DNA from: Myxococcota bacterium
GTDB taxonomy: Bacteria > Myxococcota_A > UBA9160 > UBA4427
Assembly: GCA_029941885.1 (NCBI GenBank)
Contig: JAPYTP010000034.1
Location: forward strand, 1-39,315
Reading direction: 5' to 3'
Length of the DNA stretch: 39,315 nucleotides
Shown here: positions 16,814 through 24,750 of the stretch, piece after piece
How positions within the stretch are numbered: position 1 is the first letter of the stretch
How the letters are laid out: every line of letters starts with the position of its first letter
The notes under the pieces: model-generated
What the model saw: the letters and a program-made list of their open reading frames with translations, nothing else
Database searches by the model: none
Told to the model about the DNA's origin: nothing
Translations under genes and position numbers: made by a program

Positions 16814-18076
16814 ATGGCTTCTCTTTCTCGCTCCCAGACTGCCTGGAATGACTTCGCGGATGCCCTCAAACGAATCGGCAAAAAGATCACCGCGCCGACC
16901 GGCGCCCAGGGCGAACGCGAGCGGGCAGAGGGATATCGCTATCTCCTGCGATTGATCTCCGCGGCCCATGATCTCGAGATGGAAACGGATCGCCGGATTC
17001 CAGACCTCCGCCGGATGATGACCCCGATCCGAAAATTCAAGGGGGACGGGACCGATACCCTCTATCGGGAGGCCAAGCTCGACGAGAATCTGGTCTACAA
17101 GTACACGATCCGCCGAGGCGATGATCTCTTCTTTTCCGCGACGGTCTACGCCTACGACAAGGATGACACCTACTACATCGTCGACCATCTGATCGACGAC
17201 GATCTCCACTGGGACAACGTCTTCGGACAACGGATCGCAGAGATCTACCTGAGCGAGAAACGTCCGGACGATGTTCGCAACTGGATCGAATTGAAGGGCA
17301 AGCGACCCATACTGTTCACGCGAGAATATTTCGACGAGTTCGTCGACTGTATCGACCGCGGTTCGAAGAATGCCGCCGCGATGACGATCGAATGCCTGAG
17401 CGAAGTTCCACCCCTAGAGCCCTACGACGAGGACCAGCTCGTGGACGGTCTTCAGCGCGTCGTGGATTTCGTCGAAGACGCAACCGCGGTCTCACTCGGT
17501 CTCTCGATCTTCATCGGGCTCAATCGGATCGAGTTCGAGGGGGGCGGCGATGCCGGAACCAGCGAGCGCAAGGGGAGCATGACACGGATCGAGGAGGGCG
17601 AACTCGTCCTCGACGAGGACTCGTCCGATCAGTACTCGCCAGAAGAACTCGCAGCGATGATCGACCCGAAGCTCGTTAAAAACAACCTGCCGGGGCCCGG
17701 GATCCAGTATATCGGTGGAAATTTTCGACTCACGCCCGACGAAGTGATCCTGGTTGAGGGAACGGATGTCCCCTGTCGCTACTGGAATCTGCAGATCCTC
17801 ACGCGTTACCTCGAGAGCGGCGATTTCCGGCATCACAAGGTCGGCATCAGCAACCGCCAGGTCATCAAGGACGCGCAGGGGCGATTCCGGATCTATGCCG
17901 GTGCCGAGGATCCGGGAACCCTCAACTGGATCAGCACCCAGGGCTACGTCAACGGACAGATCCTGATTCGGACCCTGCTCGCAGATCCGATCATGGAAGC
18001 AACCTTCAAGGTCATCAAGGCGACGGATATCCCGCGCGAAGATCAGCGCAGCGAGGCGCGCGCGGACCGGAACTAG
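16814..18076 (+). CDS. DUF1214 domain protein (paralogue 3)
   Basis: A 420-residue relative of the proteins at 754 and 8225. It starts SQTAWNDFADALKRIGKKITAP and has GYRYLLRLISAAHDLEMETD, then KFKGDGTDTLYREAKLDENLVYKYTI (read in two parts: KFKGDGTDTLYREA, KLDENLVYKYTI). The C-terminal DUF1214 blocks are CRYWNLQILTRYLESGD, NRQVIKDAQGRFRIYAGAED and NWISTQGYVNGQILIRTLL. A charged insert between about residues 245 and 300 (with DEDSSDQYSPEELAAM) is not shared with the other two. No signal peptide is present. CAGGAGA lies 6 bases before the ATG. Its stop TAG overlaps the DUF35 stop on the other strand within one CTAG. Confidence 0.85.
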   Translation: MASLSRSQTAWNDFADALKRIGKKITAPTGAQGERERAEGYRYLLRLISAAHDLEMETDRRIPDLRRMMTPIRKFKGDGTDTLYREAKLDENLVYKYTIRRGDDLFFSATVYAYDKDDTYYIVDHLIDDDLHWDNVFGQRIAEIYLSEKRPDDVRNWIELKGKRPILFTREYFDEFVDCIDRGSKNAAAMTIECLSEVPPLEPYDEDQLVDGLQRVVDFVEDATAVSLGLSIFIGLNRIEFEGGGDAGTSERKGSMTRIEEGELVLDEDSSDQYSPEELAAMIDPKLVKNNLPGPGIQYIGGNFRLTPDEVILVEGTDVPCRYWNLQILTRYLESGDFRHHKVGISNRQVIKDAQGRFRIYAGAEDPGTLNWISTQGYVNGQILIRTLLADPIMEATFKVIKATDIPREDQRSEARADRN

Positions 18077-18480
18077 TCGGTCCGGACCCGAAAGAAGGGC
18101 AAACTGATCTCTTCGGACTGTTCCTCGAAGACGACCTCGAGAGGGGTTCCGATCTTGACGTCTTCCGGCTCGACCCCCTTGAGGTTCGAGAGCATGAAAT
18201 AACCCTCTTCCAGCTCGACGACGACGACGGTGTAGGGGACCTCGAAGACGGGCTGCTGCGGTCGATAGACCGTCGTGAAGCTGTAGAGGGTCCCGCGTCC
18301 CGAAGACTCGATCCACTCGAGATTCGCGCTCATGCAGCTTCCACAACAGGGCTGCGGGATGAAGGTCAGGCTCTCGCAATCATTGCATCGCTGGACCGTG
18401 AGCTTGCCCGCGCGGCAGGCATCCCAGTAGGGCTTCGAAAGCGTTGTCGGCCGCGGTAGCGGGATCGAAGGCGTGCTCAT
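18073..18480 (-). CDS. Zn-ribbon/OB-fold (DUF35) protein
   Basis: A 135-residue DUF35 protein. The zinc ribbon has Cys32-x2-Cys35 and Cys46-x2-Cys49 (RCNDCESLTF ... CCGSC), followed by the OB-fold with RGTLYSFTTVYRP, VPYTVVVVELEEGYFMLSNL and IGTPLEVVFEE. DUF35 proteins act as partner subunits of thiolase-like enzymes (Ltp2 with the ChsH2 DUF35 domain, acetoacetyl-CoA thiolase with HMG-CoA synthase in archaea). The start codon overlaps the thiolase stop as ATGA, so the two chains are translationally coupled and probably form one complex. At its 3' end its stop codon shares a CTAG tetranucleotide with the stop of the DUF1214 gene on the plus strand. Confidence 0.92.
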   Translation of the reverse strand: MSTPSIPLPRPTTLSKPYWDACRAGKLTVQRCNDCESLTFIPQPCCGSCMSANLEWIESSGRGTLYSFTTVYRPQQPVFEVPYTVVVVELEEGYFMLSNLKGVEPEDVKIGTPLEVVFEEQSEEISLPFFRVRTD

Positions 18481-19631
18481 ACGGGCTCCTTTCCGAGGGC
18501 CATGACATCGCAGAAGAGGGCCCCCGAGCCGCCGTTGGTCGCGAGCGCGACCTTGGGCTCGTGCAGCGTCAGTTCAGGTACCAGTCTGCCCTGGAGCTGC
18601 AGGACGGCGTTGAGCGGCTTTTGCAGGAGCTGAACGACGCCGGCGTGTGAATAGGAGAGGATCCCACCATTGGTAGCAACCGGCAGATCGCCGTCGATGC
18701 GGATTCGCCCTTCGAGTACGAAGTCGGCTCCCTCCCCTTCCTTGCAGAAGCCAAAGGCCTCGAGTTGCCTGATAATCTCGAAGGAAAAGGGGTCGTAGAA
18801 TTCCGCGAAGTCGACGTCTTTCGTCCCGAGTCCACATTGCTCGAAGGTCAGTTCCGCCGCGCGTCGACCGACCCAGCCGTAACGCTCCCAGACCGGCGCC
18901 GTGACATAGGACATGCCCTGTCGATCGAGCGCGCCGCCGAGCACGTGGATCGGTGTGACGTCGAGATCCTTCGCCCGCTCGGCGGTGGTCAGGATCATGC
19001 AGGCACCGCCCTCGGACGTTATGCAGCAATCGAGCAAGTGAAAGGGATCCGCGACCATGCGCGAGGCTTCGACTTCAGCCGGAGAACACTCTCGTCCGTA
19101 GAAGACAGCATCCGGATTCACCGCACCGTTGCTGCGAATCGCCGCCGCTACCTCCGAAAGTGCGGCGCGGGGCGTCCCGTAGATATGCATGTGTCGCTGG
19201 GCCATCAGCGCGAACTCGGCGGCGGTGTAGAGTCCCCAGCACTCTACGAATTCGTTCTGCGGACGTGTCCAGGAGACCGTGGAGTCGCGATCGGTGTACT
19301 CACCACATTGCGCAGTCGCGATCAAGACCGTGTGACATTGGCCCGCCTGGATCGCGGCCGCCGCCTCGAGGACGGCTTCGATCCCGGGAATCGACGTGCC
19401 CGTCCACACGGGACGTCCGCCGAACCACTGGGAGACCGTCCGCGAGTCGAGTCGAGCGACCCAGCTCGAGACGTTGAGCCCGTCGACGTCCTCTGCACGC
19501 AGGCCGGCGTCAGCGAGCGCACCGTTGATCGCGTCCAGGATCAATGCGGGCTCTGTCATGCCCGGAAGTTGTTTGGCTTGTACTGTGTTGTAGGCGCCAA
19601 CGATCGCGACACCTTCGTAGGGACTTTTCAT
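18477..19631 (-). CDS. Thiolase-superfamily protein (SCP2-thiolase/Ltp2-like)
   Basis: A 384-residue thiolase-fold protein of the SCP2-thiolase/lipid-transfer type. N-terminal [18 protein letters not shown], a long middle with [23 protein letters not shown] (first part [16 protein letters not shown]), [20 protein letters not shown], and the C-terminal [16 protein letters not shown] and [17 protein letters not shown] blocks support this. The usual thiolase nucleophile Cys context is not obvious; Ltp2-like members work as retro-aldolases rather than Claisen thiolases. Coupled with the DUF35 gene downstream through an ATGA overlap, it is a good candidate for an aldolase or thiolase shortening a side chain on a ring compound. 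No clear Shine-Dalgarno precedes the ATG; a small hairpin (GATGT/ACATC, 19638-19651) lies there. Confidence 0.88.
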   Translation of the reverse strand: MKSPYEGVAIVGAYNTVQAKQLPGMTEPALILDAINGALADAGLRAEDVDGLNVSSWVARLDSRTVSQWFGGRPVWTGTSIPGIEAVLEAAAAIQAGQCHTVLIATAQCGEYTDRDSTVSWTRPQNEFVECWGLYTAAEFALMAQRHMHIYGTPRAALSEVAAAIRSNGAVNPDAVFYGRECSPAEVEASRMVADPFHLLDCCITSEGGACMILTTAERAKDLDVTPIHVLGGALDRQGMSYVTAPVWERYGWVGRRAAELTFEQCGLGTKDVDFAEFYDPFSFEIIRQLEAFGFCKEGEGADFVLEGRIRIDGDLPVATNGGILSYSHAGVVQLLQKPLNAVLQLQGRLVPELTLHEPKVALATNGGSGALFCDVMALGKEPV

Positions 19632-19798
19632 GAATTCGATGTTGCCACATCAGAGGCGCTCTCGGCTGCCCCTTTTCCGAGGGGCGAATTCGGTCGTCAG
19701 GGGGCTGTGCGCTTCCTCGCAAGCATCGTGTCGGAATTCGGACTCGAATCCGGTCGACTCGAGACCGCGGGAATCGATCGCGACCCGAAGATCGCCGC

Positions 19799-20805
19799 TC
19801 ACTGGTCGGGAATGGGCTTCTCGAAAAGAAACAGGAATCGATCCGTCTGGTTCGCAAGTTTCTTGACCTCGAGCGCACGACGTTGAATCCTCGGCCGGCC
19901 TCGCCCGCGCGGGCCGCCTCGATCGACGCATTCAGCGCCAGCAGCTTCGACTGGTCCGCGATCTGATCGATCGCGGTCAGGATCACGTCGATCTGCTGGG
20001 TGCTCCGATCGAGGTCATCGATTGCGATCCGGGCATCCTCCGCCGCCCCGACACCGGCGGTCACCACCTCGGAGACTCGATCCGCCTTCCGCCGCATCTC
20101 GATTGCGACCTCGCTATCGACTTCCGCGCGAAGCCGCTCTCGCTCAGCCCCTTCCCGCAATCGATTGGCGCTCTCTTTCTCCGTCTCCATCGCTTGCCGC
20201 AGCAGGACCGCGTTCCCCTCCTCTTCCGTCACGCAGGAGAAGCTGACGAGGGTTCCTGAGCGAACGTCTCGGAGGTTCTGAACGACATCGACCGAGATGT
20301 CGAGAAATTCATCGCCCAGGGGACGAACCCCCCGGTAGGGAAGCCCGTCTTTCGCGTCGAGGACTTCGCGCATCGCGTCCTCTCCACCGAATAGGAAGGC
20401 GACGCTCTCCCCCTTTTTCTCATCGAACCCGATCCCCACCGTCGACTTGATCTGTGCCAGGGTCTCACGGCTCTTCGGGTTGGCATGGACCACGCAATGC
20501 GCCAGATCGCAATAGAGCAGGCCAACGGGAGCGGCCTCCATGATCATCCGGCTGTGATGCAGTGACTCCATGCTCATCCGCATGTTCCGGATCGCAATCT
20601 CGAGCGCCGACTTCATCGCCCCGAGTTCATCTGGCTCCGGTGCCAAGATCGGAATCGCCAGATCTCCCTGCGCGACCCGCGCCAGGATGTCGACGGTCTC
20701 CGACAGTCGAATGCGGATTCGACGCATCCGGAAGCCCATCACGAGCACGAGCGCGACGACGAGCGCGGGTAGCGCGAACTGGGTCATCAGATTTCGACGG
20801 AACAT
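19799..20805 (-). pseudogene. Methyl-accepting chemotaxis protein-like gene, frameshifted and truncated
   Basis: The N-terminus is one membrane segment ([16 protein letters not shown]), then a HAMP domain ([21 protein letters not shown]), a PAS-like part with [17 protein letters not shown], a coiled-coil, and the receptor tip-like pattern [33 protein letters not shown]. After GRGFNVV the frame is lost. Adding one base at about 19875/19876 restores [10 protein letters not shown], the consensus continuation, but this frame then ends with [14 protein letters not shown] and a stop at 19799-19801, so more than half of the signalling domain is missing. Upstream there is no room for a first membrane helix and periplasmic sensor: a stop codon lies seven codons before the ATG. 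The gene looks inactive, although a truncated product from the N-terminal frame could exist. Confidence 0.8.
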
Positions 20806-20980
20806 GGAACCCCACGTTGCGAATCACAGAGGCACGAAGATCCCCAAGTCCGAGAACGGCCTAGGGATTTCGATCTTGAGGGGATTCGCGCGGACTCGGG
20901 GTTCGGGCGGGAAACCACGGAGCCGGACTCGGCCTTTGCGTGGAGTCACGATTCTCGATCCCAGCCGGGCCGATCGAGTC

Positions 20981-21598
20981 CTAGGAGCCTGACGGGGAGG
21001 CTCGTTCCGCGGCGCGCCGAATCAGATCACCGGTATCCGGCGACATCGGGAGTCGTGCGGCGACGCCTTTCGCCCGGTCGCTCATCTTGGGCAACGTTCG
21101 CGCCAGGATCTCGACGACCTTGTCGTCCTCGTGTGCGGTGGCAAAGGACTCGAGCTGGGTCTCGATGAAGACCAGACACAAGACGTCTTCGAAGACCTGG
21201 GCCTCGGGGTCGCGTCCCAACCCCACCTTCCGGATCAGCTGCCCCACTCGATCCACCTCTTCGGTCGAATAACCCACTCCCGACAGCAGCCCGCCCGCTT
21301 CGCGTGCATGCCGCTTCTTTTGCTCGCGACGCCAGGCGTGATAGCCGGCGCGACCCTTCGGATATTCAGCGCGCGGCAGGCCCCAGCGGCGAAGATGATG
21401 AGCGCGAACCGCGAGCTGCAGAAGTTCGCCCGCCTCGTTTTCCAGAGCTTCGAGCCAATGACTCGCGCGCTCCGAATGCAGGAGTTCCTTCGGGCGTGCC
21501 TCCCCGTGCCAGGTCAGCCGATTCGGGTCCTCGGCGTTTACGGCATCGATGGCTGTCAGCGCGCGAGCCAGGCGTTCGCCACGATCGTTCGTTTCCAT
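20981..21598 (-). CDS. DUF4202 family protein
   Basis: A 205-residue protein matching the DUF4202 pattern throughout: AIDAVNAEDPNR, PKELLHSERASHWLEAL, LLQLAVRAHHLRRWGLPRAEYP, GRAGYHAWRREQKKRHA, VGQLIRKVGLGRD, FEDVLCLVFIETQLESF and LARTLPKMSDRAKGVAARL. Histidines in AHHLRRW and the downstream acidic residues may bind a metal, as in HD-like helical folds, but no activity is known. The ATG at 21598 is preferred over a GTG two codons earlier. It is the only intact gene between two damaged ones and follows the DUF2867 frame on the same strand by about 70 bp. Confidence 0.88.
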   Translation of the reverse strand: METNDRGERLARALTAIDAVNAEDPNRLTWHGEARPKELLHSERASHWLEALENEAGELLQLAVRAHHLRRWGLPRAEYPKGRAGYHAWRREQKKRHAREAGGLLSGVGYSTEEVDRVGQLIRKVGLGRDPEAQVFEDVLCLVFIETQLESFATAHEDDKVVEILARTLPKMSDRAKGVAARLPMSPDTGDLIRRAAERASPSGS

Positions 21599-21671
21599 GA
21601 TCACGAAAGCTATCAGCCCTGGGGAGTTTCGCGTCCCTCGGTCACGAACGACACATCAGGTACAGGCTGTT

Positions 21672-22276
21672 CTAGCTCCATCCGCGCTCTCGAGCGTAGG
21701 CTGGCCAGGCGCGCTCGGCCGCGCGCATCATCGCGGGGTACACCACGAGGTGACGAAAGGGGCCGATCAGCGCCATGTACGCGCGACCGAGCCCACCCCG
21801 TTCTCTTCGACGGACTCGAGGGGAATACGCCCTAGATGCATGAGCGCGTGGACGGTGTCGTTCTGGATCTCGGAGAGCGATTCATCGTCTGTCATGTAGA
21901 GCGGATCGAATCCCAAATCCGAGCCGAAGGTGTTCTCCGCATTCGCGAGCACGTCGGTTGATCCGGCCGGCTCGAGGCGATGACGCAGTGAATGTGAATC
22001 ACGGGCGCGCGTCGAGACACCGGCACGCTCGGAATGGTCCTCGTCCCATCCGAAGGTCCGGCCCAGCCATCCCCGCAATCGAAACAATGTCGCAGCGAAT
22101 CCGCGCCCGGCAACCATCTCCGACTGGGTGTGCACAAGAAAGCCGACGAACCCGCGGAGTGGAACGTCGGAGCGGATTCGGATCGGGTAGCGCCAGACAT
22201 CGAGCAGCTCGAAGTCCCTTGCGAGCGCATGGACGCGCCAGTCTCGAGCCGTATGATCAGAATGCGGTCGACGCAT
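21672..22276 (-). pseudogene. DUF2867 family protein with a one-base frameshift
   Basis: From a well-placed ATG (AGGAGG 7 bases before it) the frame reads MRRPHSDHTARDWRVHALA, DFELLDVWRYPIRIRS, GWLGRTFGWDED, then the DUF2867-like TDDESLSEIQNDTVHALMHLGRIPLE and ends early with SVARTWR at 21767. In the other frame the natural ending follows: GLGRAYMALIGPFRHLVVYP and MMRAAERAWPAYARERGWS, stop at 21672-21674. A single G added in the G-run (plus-strand CCCC, 21796-21799) gives a continuous 201-residue protein, and the full span is exactly one base short of a whole number of codons. The lesion could be a real mutation or a homopolymer sequencing error. The family function is unknown. Confidence 0.85.
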
Positions 22277-22406
22277 GAGGTCCTCCTCTCGAAGGGCGCG
22301 CGCGGAGTGTACGAGCGGCATCCCGGGTGCGCAGTGCAGCGATCCGTTTCGGTCGCGTGTACATGGCGCTGATAGAAGGAATTCGGGTGCCACTGGGCTC
22401 GTCTCG

Positions 22407-22452
22407 GGACAAAAATGTCCGTCGGATGTGCGAGACGTGTGCGGAATGTGCG
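22407..22452. promoter_or_regulatory. Palindrome and phased repeats in divergent promoter region
   Basis: The 253-bp space between the DUF2867 gene (minus) and the TPR gene (plus) holds an inverted repeat GGACA-AAAA-TGTCC (22407-22420) and then three copies of TGTGCG at 22427, 22438 and 22447. The spacings of 11 and 9 bases place the copies on nearly one face of the helix. This looks like a regulator-binding region for one or both genes. No sigma-70-like hexamers could be called with confidence. Confidence 0.4.
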
Positions 22453-22529
22453 CGCTGGTGAGCCCGATCACCGGTCGTTCGAGCCCTCCCACCGATCCAG
22501 GAGAATCCCAATCGATTCGGAGTCGAACA

Positions 22530-23273
22530 GTGGCAACCCCCCTGCGCCCCGCGCGCGCACGTGAATATCAGCTTCTGACGGAAGCCCACCGAGCCCGGAA
22601 CAAGGGCCGCGCACGTACCGCGATTCGGCTCTACCGCCGCATTCTCATCGAGAATCCGAAGAATCTCGAGGTCGCGATGAGAGTCGCGCCCATGCTCGCG
22701 TATTCCGGTGAGCCATTCGAAGCCTGGCAGCTCTATCGGCGGGCGGCGATGGAGTACGCGCGTGCGAAGCAATATACCGAGTGTCTCTCCGTCTACCGCG
22801 AAGCCTGTCGATTCGTGCCCTTCGAGTTCGAGGCCTGGCGGCTGTGCGCCGAACTTCAACTGAAATTAAAGAACGCCGACGGTGCCTTCGAGACCCTGAT
22901 CGAAGGGCGGATGCATTTCGGGCAAGGCCAGACCCGCGCGCAGGCGATCGCGCTGCTTTCGCGGGCGCGTGAGATCGAACCTTGGGACGACGACCTTCTG
23001 CTCGATCTGGCAGAGCTATACGCCGGGAATGATCAATCGGATCTGGCACTCGAACTGCTGTCGACGCTGGCTTGTCGGGTCGAGGGGACAATGTTGCGTC
23101 ACGTCCGCGCGCTCCAATTCAGGCTGACGCTCTCGATACGCTTTGGACTGCTCTGGCTGCGTGCCCATGGGCGCCCGAAACCAGCGAGCGCGCCCCTGCC
23201 CATCGAACGCGAGAGGGACGAGGGACCGCGCGAGGAAACGAGGCTGCGGCGGGTTGGATCGCGCTCCACCTGA
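22530..23273 (+). CDS. Tetratricopeptide-repeat protein
   Basis: A 247-residue helical protein with TPR-like units: REYQLLTEAHRARNKGRARTAIRLYRRILIENPKN (as REYQLLTEAHRARNKG and RARTAIRLYRRILIENP), then MLAYSGEPFEAWQLYRRAAMEY, QYTECLSVYREACRFVPFE, and IEPWDDDLLLDLAELYAGNDQSDLALELL (as EPWDDDLLLDLAELY and DQSDLALELLSTLA). Such proteins provide docking surfaces. It starts at GTG with GGAG 7 bases upstream; the longer frame upstream crosses the repeat-containing promoter region and is not protein-like. The C-terminal 40 residues are basic and low-complexity. It is soluble, with no signal peptide. Convergent with the nitroreductase, 32 bp apart. Confidence 0.75.
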   Translation: MATPLRPARAREYQLLTEAHRARNKGRARTAIRLYRRILIENPKNLEVAMRVAPMLAYSGEPFEAWQLYRRAAMEYARAKQYTECLSVYREACRFVPFEFEAWRLCAELQLKLKNADGAFETLIEGRMHFGQGQTRAQAIALLSRAREIEPWDDDLLLDLAELYAGNDQSDLALELLSTLACRVEGTMLRHVRALQFRLTLSIRFGLLWLRAHGRPKPASAPLPIERERDEGPREETRLRRVGSRST

Positions 23274-23305
23274 TCTGCTGGTCCCGACAAAGGACTACTC
23301 GCGAT

Positions 23306-23995
23306 TCATTCCGACGATTCTCGACCGCCCATCCAGCGATTCCAGTAGGTGACTTCACTGACCGGCTTTCGCTTCGCCGGTTTCAGCACCGCGCCCAAGG
23401 TGTACGCGACGGGAAGGAGGATCGTCTGGGTGACATCCGGCGGAATCCCGAGAGCCTCGGCGACGCGCTCCTCTTCGGTCACGAGGAGGGTGGTCCAGGT
23501 GGCCCCGAGTCCAGACGCACGCAACGCCAGCATCAGCGACCACGCTGCCGGCAACACCGAGCCATAGAAGGCCACCTGCATCGCCGCGTTGTCGGAGTCC
23601 GGACGGCCTTCGGAACAAACCAGGATCAGAATCGGCATGCGATGCAGATTCTCTGCGAGTCCGACGTAGGTCGGCCTTTCGTTCGGGAATTGCTGATCGC
23701 GCATCTCGGGCGGGATCTGATCTCGAAAGCGCGTCGCGAGTCCGTCGAACCCCGAGCGATAGAGTTCCGCGATCCGTGTCTTCGGCTCTGGCTCGGTCAA
23801 TACGAGGAATCGCCAGGCTTCCCGATTCATCCCCGTCGGTGCCTGAATTGCGGCCTCGATACAGCGCTCGATCACCTCCGGCTCGATCGGCCGATCGAAG
23901 TCGATGCGACGCCGGACCGATCGGGCCGTCGTCACGACCTCGAAAAAATCGTTGCTCGCGGTTCCATCGTCGGTCGGCCCTGTCCCCTCGCGCAT
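23306..23995 (-). CDS. Nitroreductase-family FMN oxidoreductase
   Basis: A 229-residue nitroreductase-fold protein. N-terminal FFEVVTTARSVRRRIDFDRPIE gives the FMN phosphate-binding Arg-Ser-x-Arg motif, followed by ERCIEAAIQAPTGMNREAW (flavin contact) and the C-terminal SGLGATWTTLL and LLPVAYTLG. The reaction is NAD(P)H-dependent two-electron reduction of nitro, quinone or enone compounds. The start is ATG at 23995, whose A is also the last base of the zinc-ribbon gene stop (TGATG), so the pair is translationally coupled. A longer N-terminus is possible in frame but would overlap the upstream gene by 11 codons. Confidence 0.88.
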   Translation of the reverse strand: MREGTGPTDDGTASNDFFEVVTTARSVRRRIDFDRPIEPEVIERCIEAAIQAPTGMNREAWRFLVLTEPEPKTRIAELYRSGFDGLATRFRDQIPPEMRDQQFPNERPTYVGLAENLHRMPILILVCSEGRPDSDNAAMQVAFYGSVLPAAWSLMLALRASGLGATWTTLLVTEEERVAEALGIPPDVTQTILLPVAYTLGAVLKPAKRKPVSEVTYWNRWMGGRESSE

Positions 23996-24714
23996 CAGCG
24001 AACCAGTACCCGGCGACATTGGGGGCATTGAATCAGGGCCTCGTCGGGCTCCGCCAGCATGCGCTTCTTCTCGAGCGAGGGGAGTTTGATCCGACAGGCT
24101 GTGCAGCGCCCCTCCGCCAGGCTCGTCGCGCCGCGACCGCCGTTGCGAGGCTGGGACCGAACACGTTCGTAGGCCACCAGAACGTCTTCGGGAATCTGTT
24201 CTGCGATCACCCGGCGCGCTTCGACCAGCCGCGCGATTTCCGCATCGACTTCGCTTTCGACTTTCCGAATCGCCTCACTCAGTTTCTGGGATTCCGCGCG
24301 TTGGGTCGCGATCATCGATTCGGCTTCTGTCATGCGGGTCTCGAGCACCTCGATTGACTCGAGCAGCTCCATCTCCTGTTCTTCGAGACCCTCTTGCTTC
24401 TCGCGCAGCACCCGCTGCGAGGCATCGTGCGCAATCGCTTCATCGCGGTCCTTGCGCATGCCCGAATAGCGCTCGACATCGGCGGACTCGATATCCCGGG
24501 CGATCTGGGAGACCGCGTTCCCGAGTTCCTCCTCCGCCGTTTCCATCTGCGCGCGCTCTTCGCGCGCCGCTGCGAGTTCAGCCTCGAGCCGCGAAGTTTT
24601 TTCCGCAAGCACCGGCAACGCGGCACGCTCCGGAAGCTCGAGGACGCGCTTGTGGACCGCAGCGGTGGCGAGATCGAGTTCCTGGGTCTCGAGAAGCGGG
24701 GCGAGAAAGGACAT
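23995..24714 (-). CDS. Coiled-coil C4 zinc-ribbon protein (COG1579 type)
   Basis: A 239-residue protein made of a long antiparallel coiled coil (about residues 10-185, with heptads such as EKTSRLEAELAAAREERAQM) and a C-terminal zinc ribbon: Cys204-x2-Cys207 (GRCTACRIKLPS) and Cys230-x2-Cys233 (QCPQCRRVL). This is the COG1579 architecture, found widely in bacteria; members are thought to bind nucleic acid or ribosome-related partners, but the role is not established. GGGAGC lies upstream of the ATG at 24714. It is divergent from the dienelactone hydrolase, sharing a 36-bp space, and it overlaps the nitroreductase start downstream. Confidence 0.88.
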   Translation of the reverse strand: MSFLAPLLETQELDLATAAVHKRVLELPERAALPVLAEKTSRLEAELAAAREERAQMETAEEELGNAVSQIARDIESADVERYSGMRKDRDEAIAHDASQRVLREKQEGLEEQEMELLESIEVLETRMTEAESMIATQRAESQKLSEAIRKVESEVDAEIARLVEARRVIAEQIPEDVLVAYERVRSQPRNGGRGATSLAEGRCTACRIKLPSLEKKRMLAEPDEALIQCPQCRRVLVR

Positions 24715-24750
24715 GTTCAGCGATGCTCCCGGAGAGGAGGGTATCCCAGA

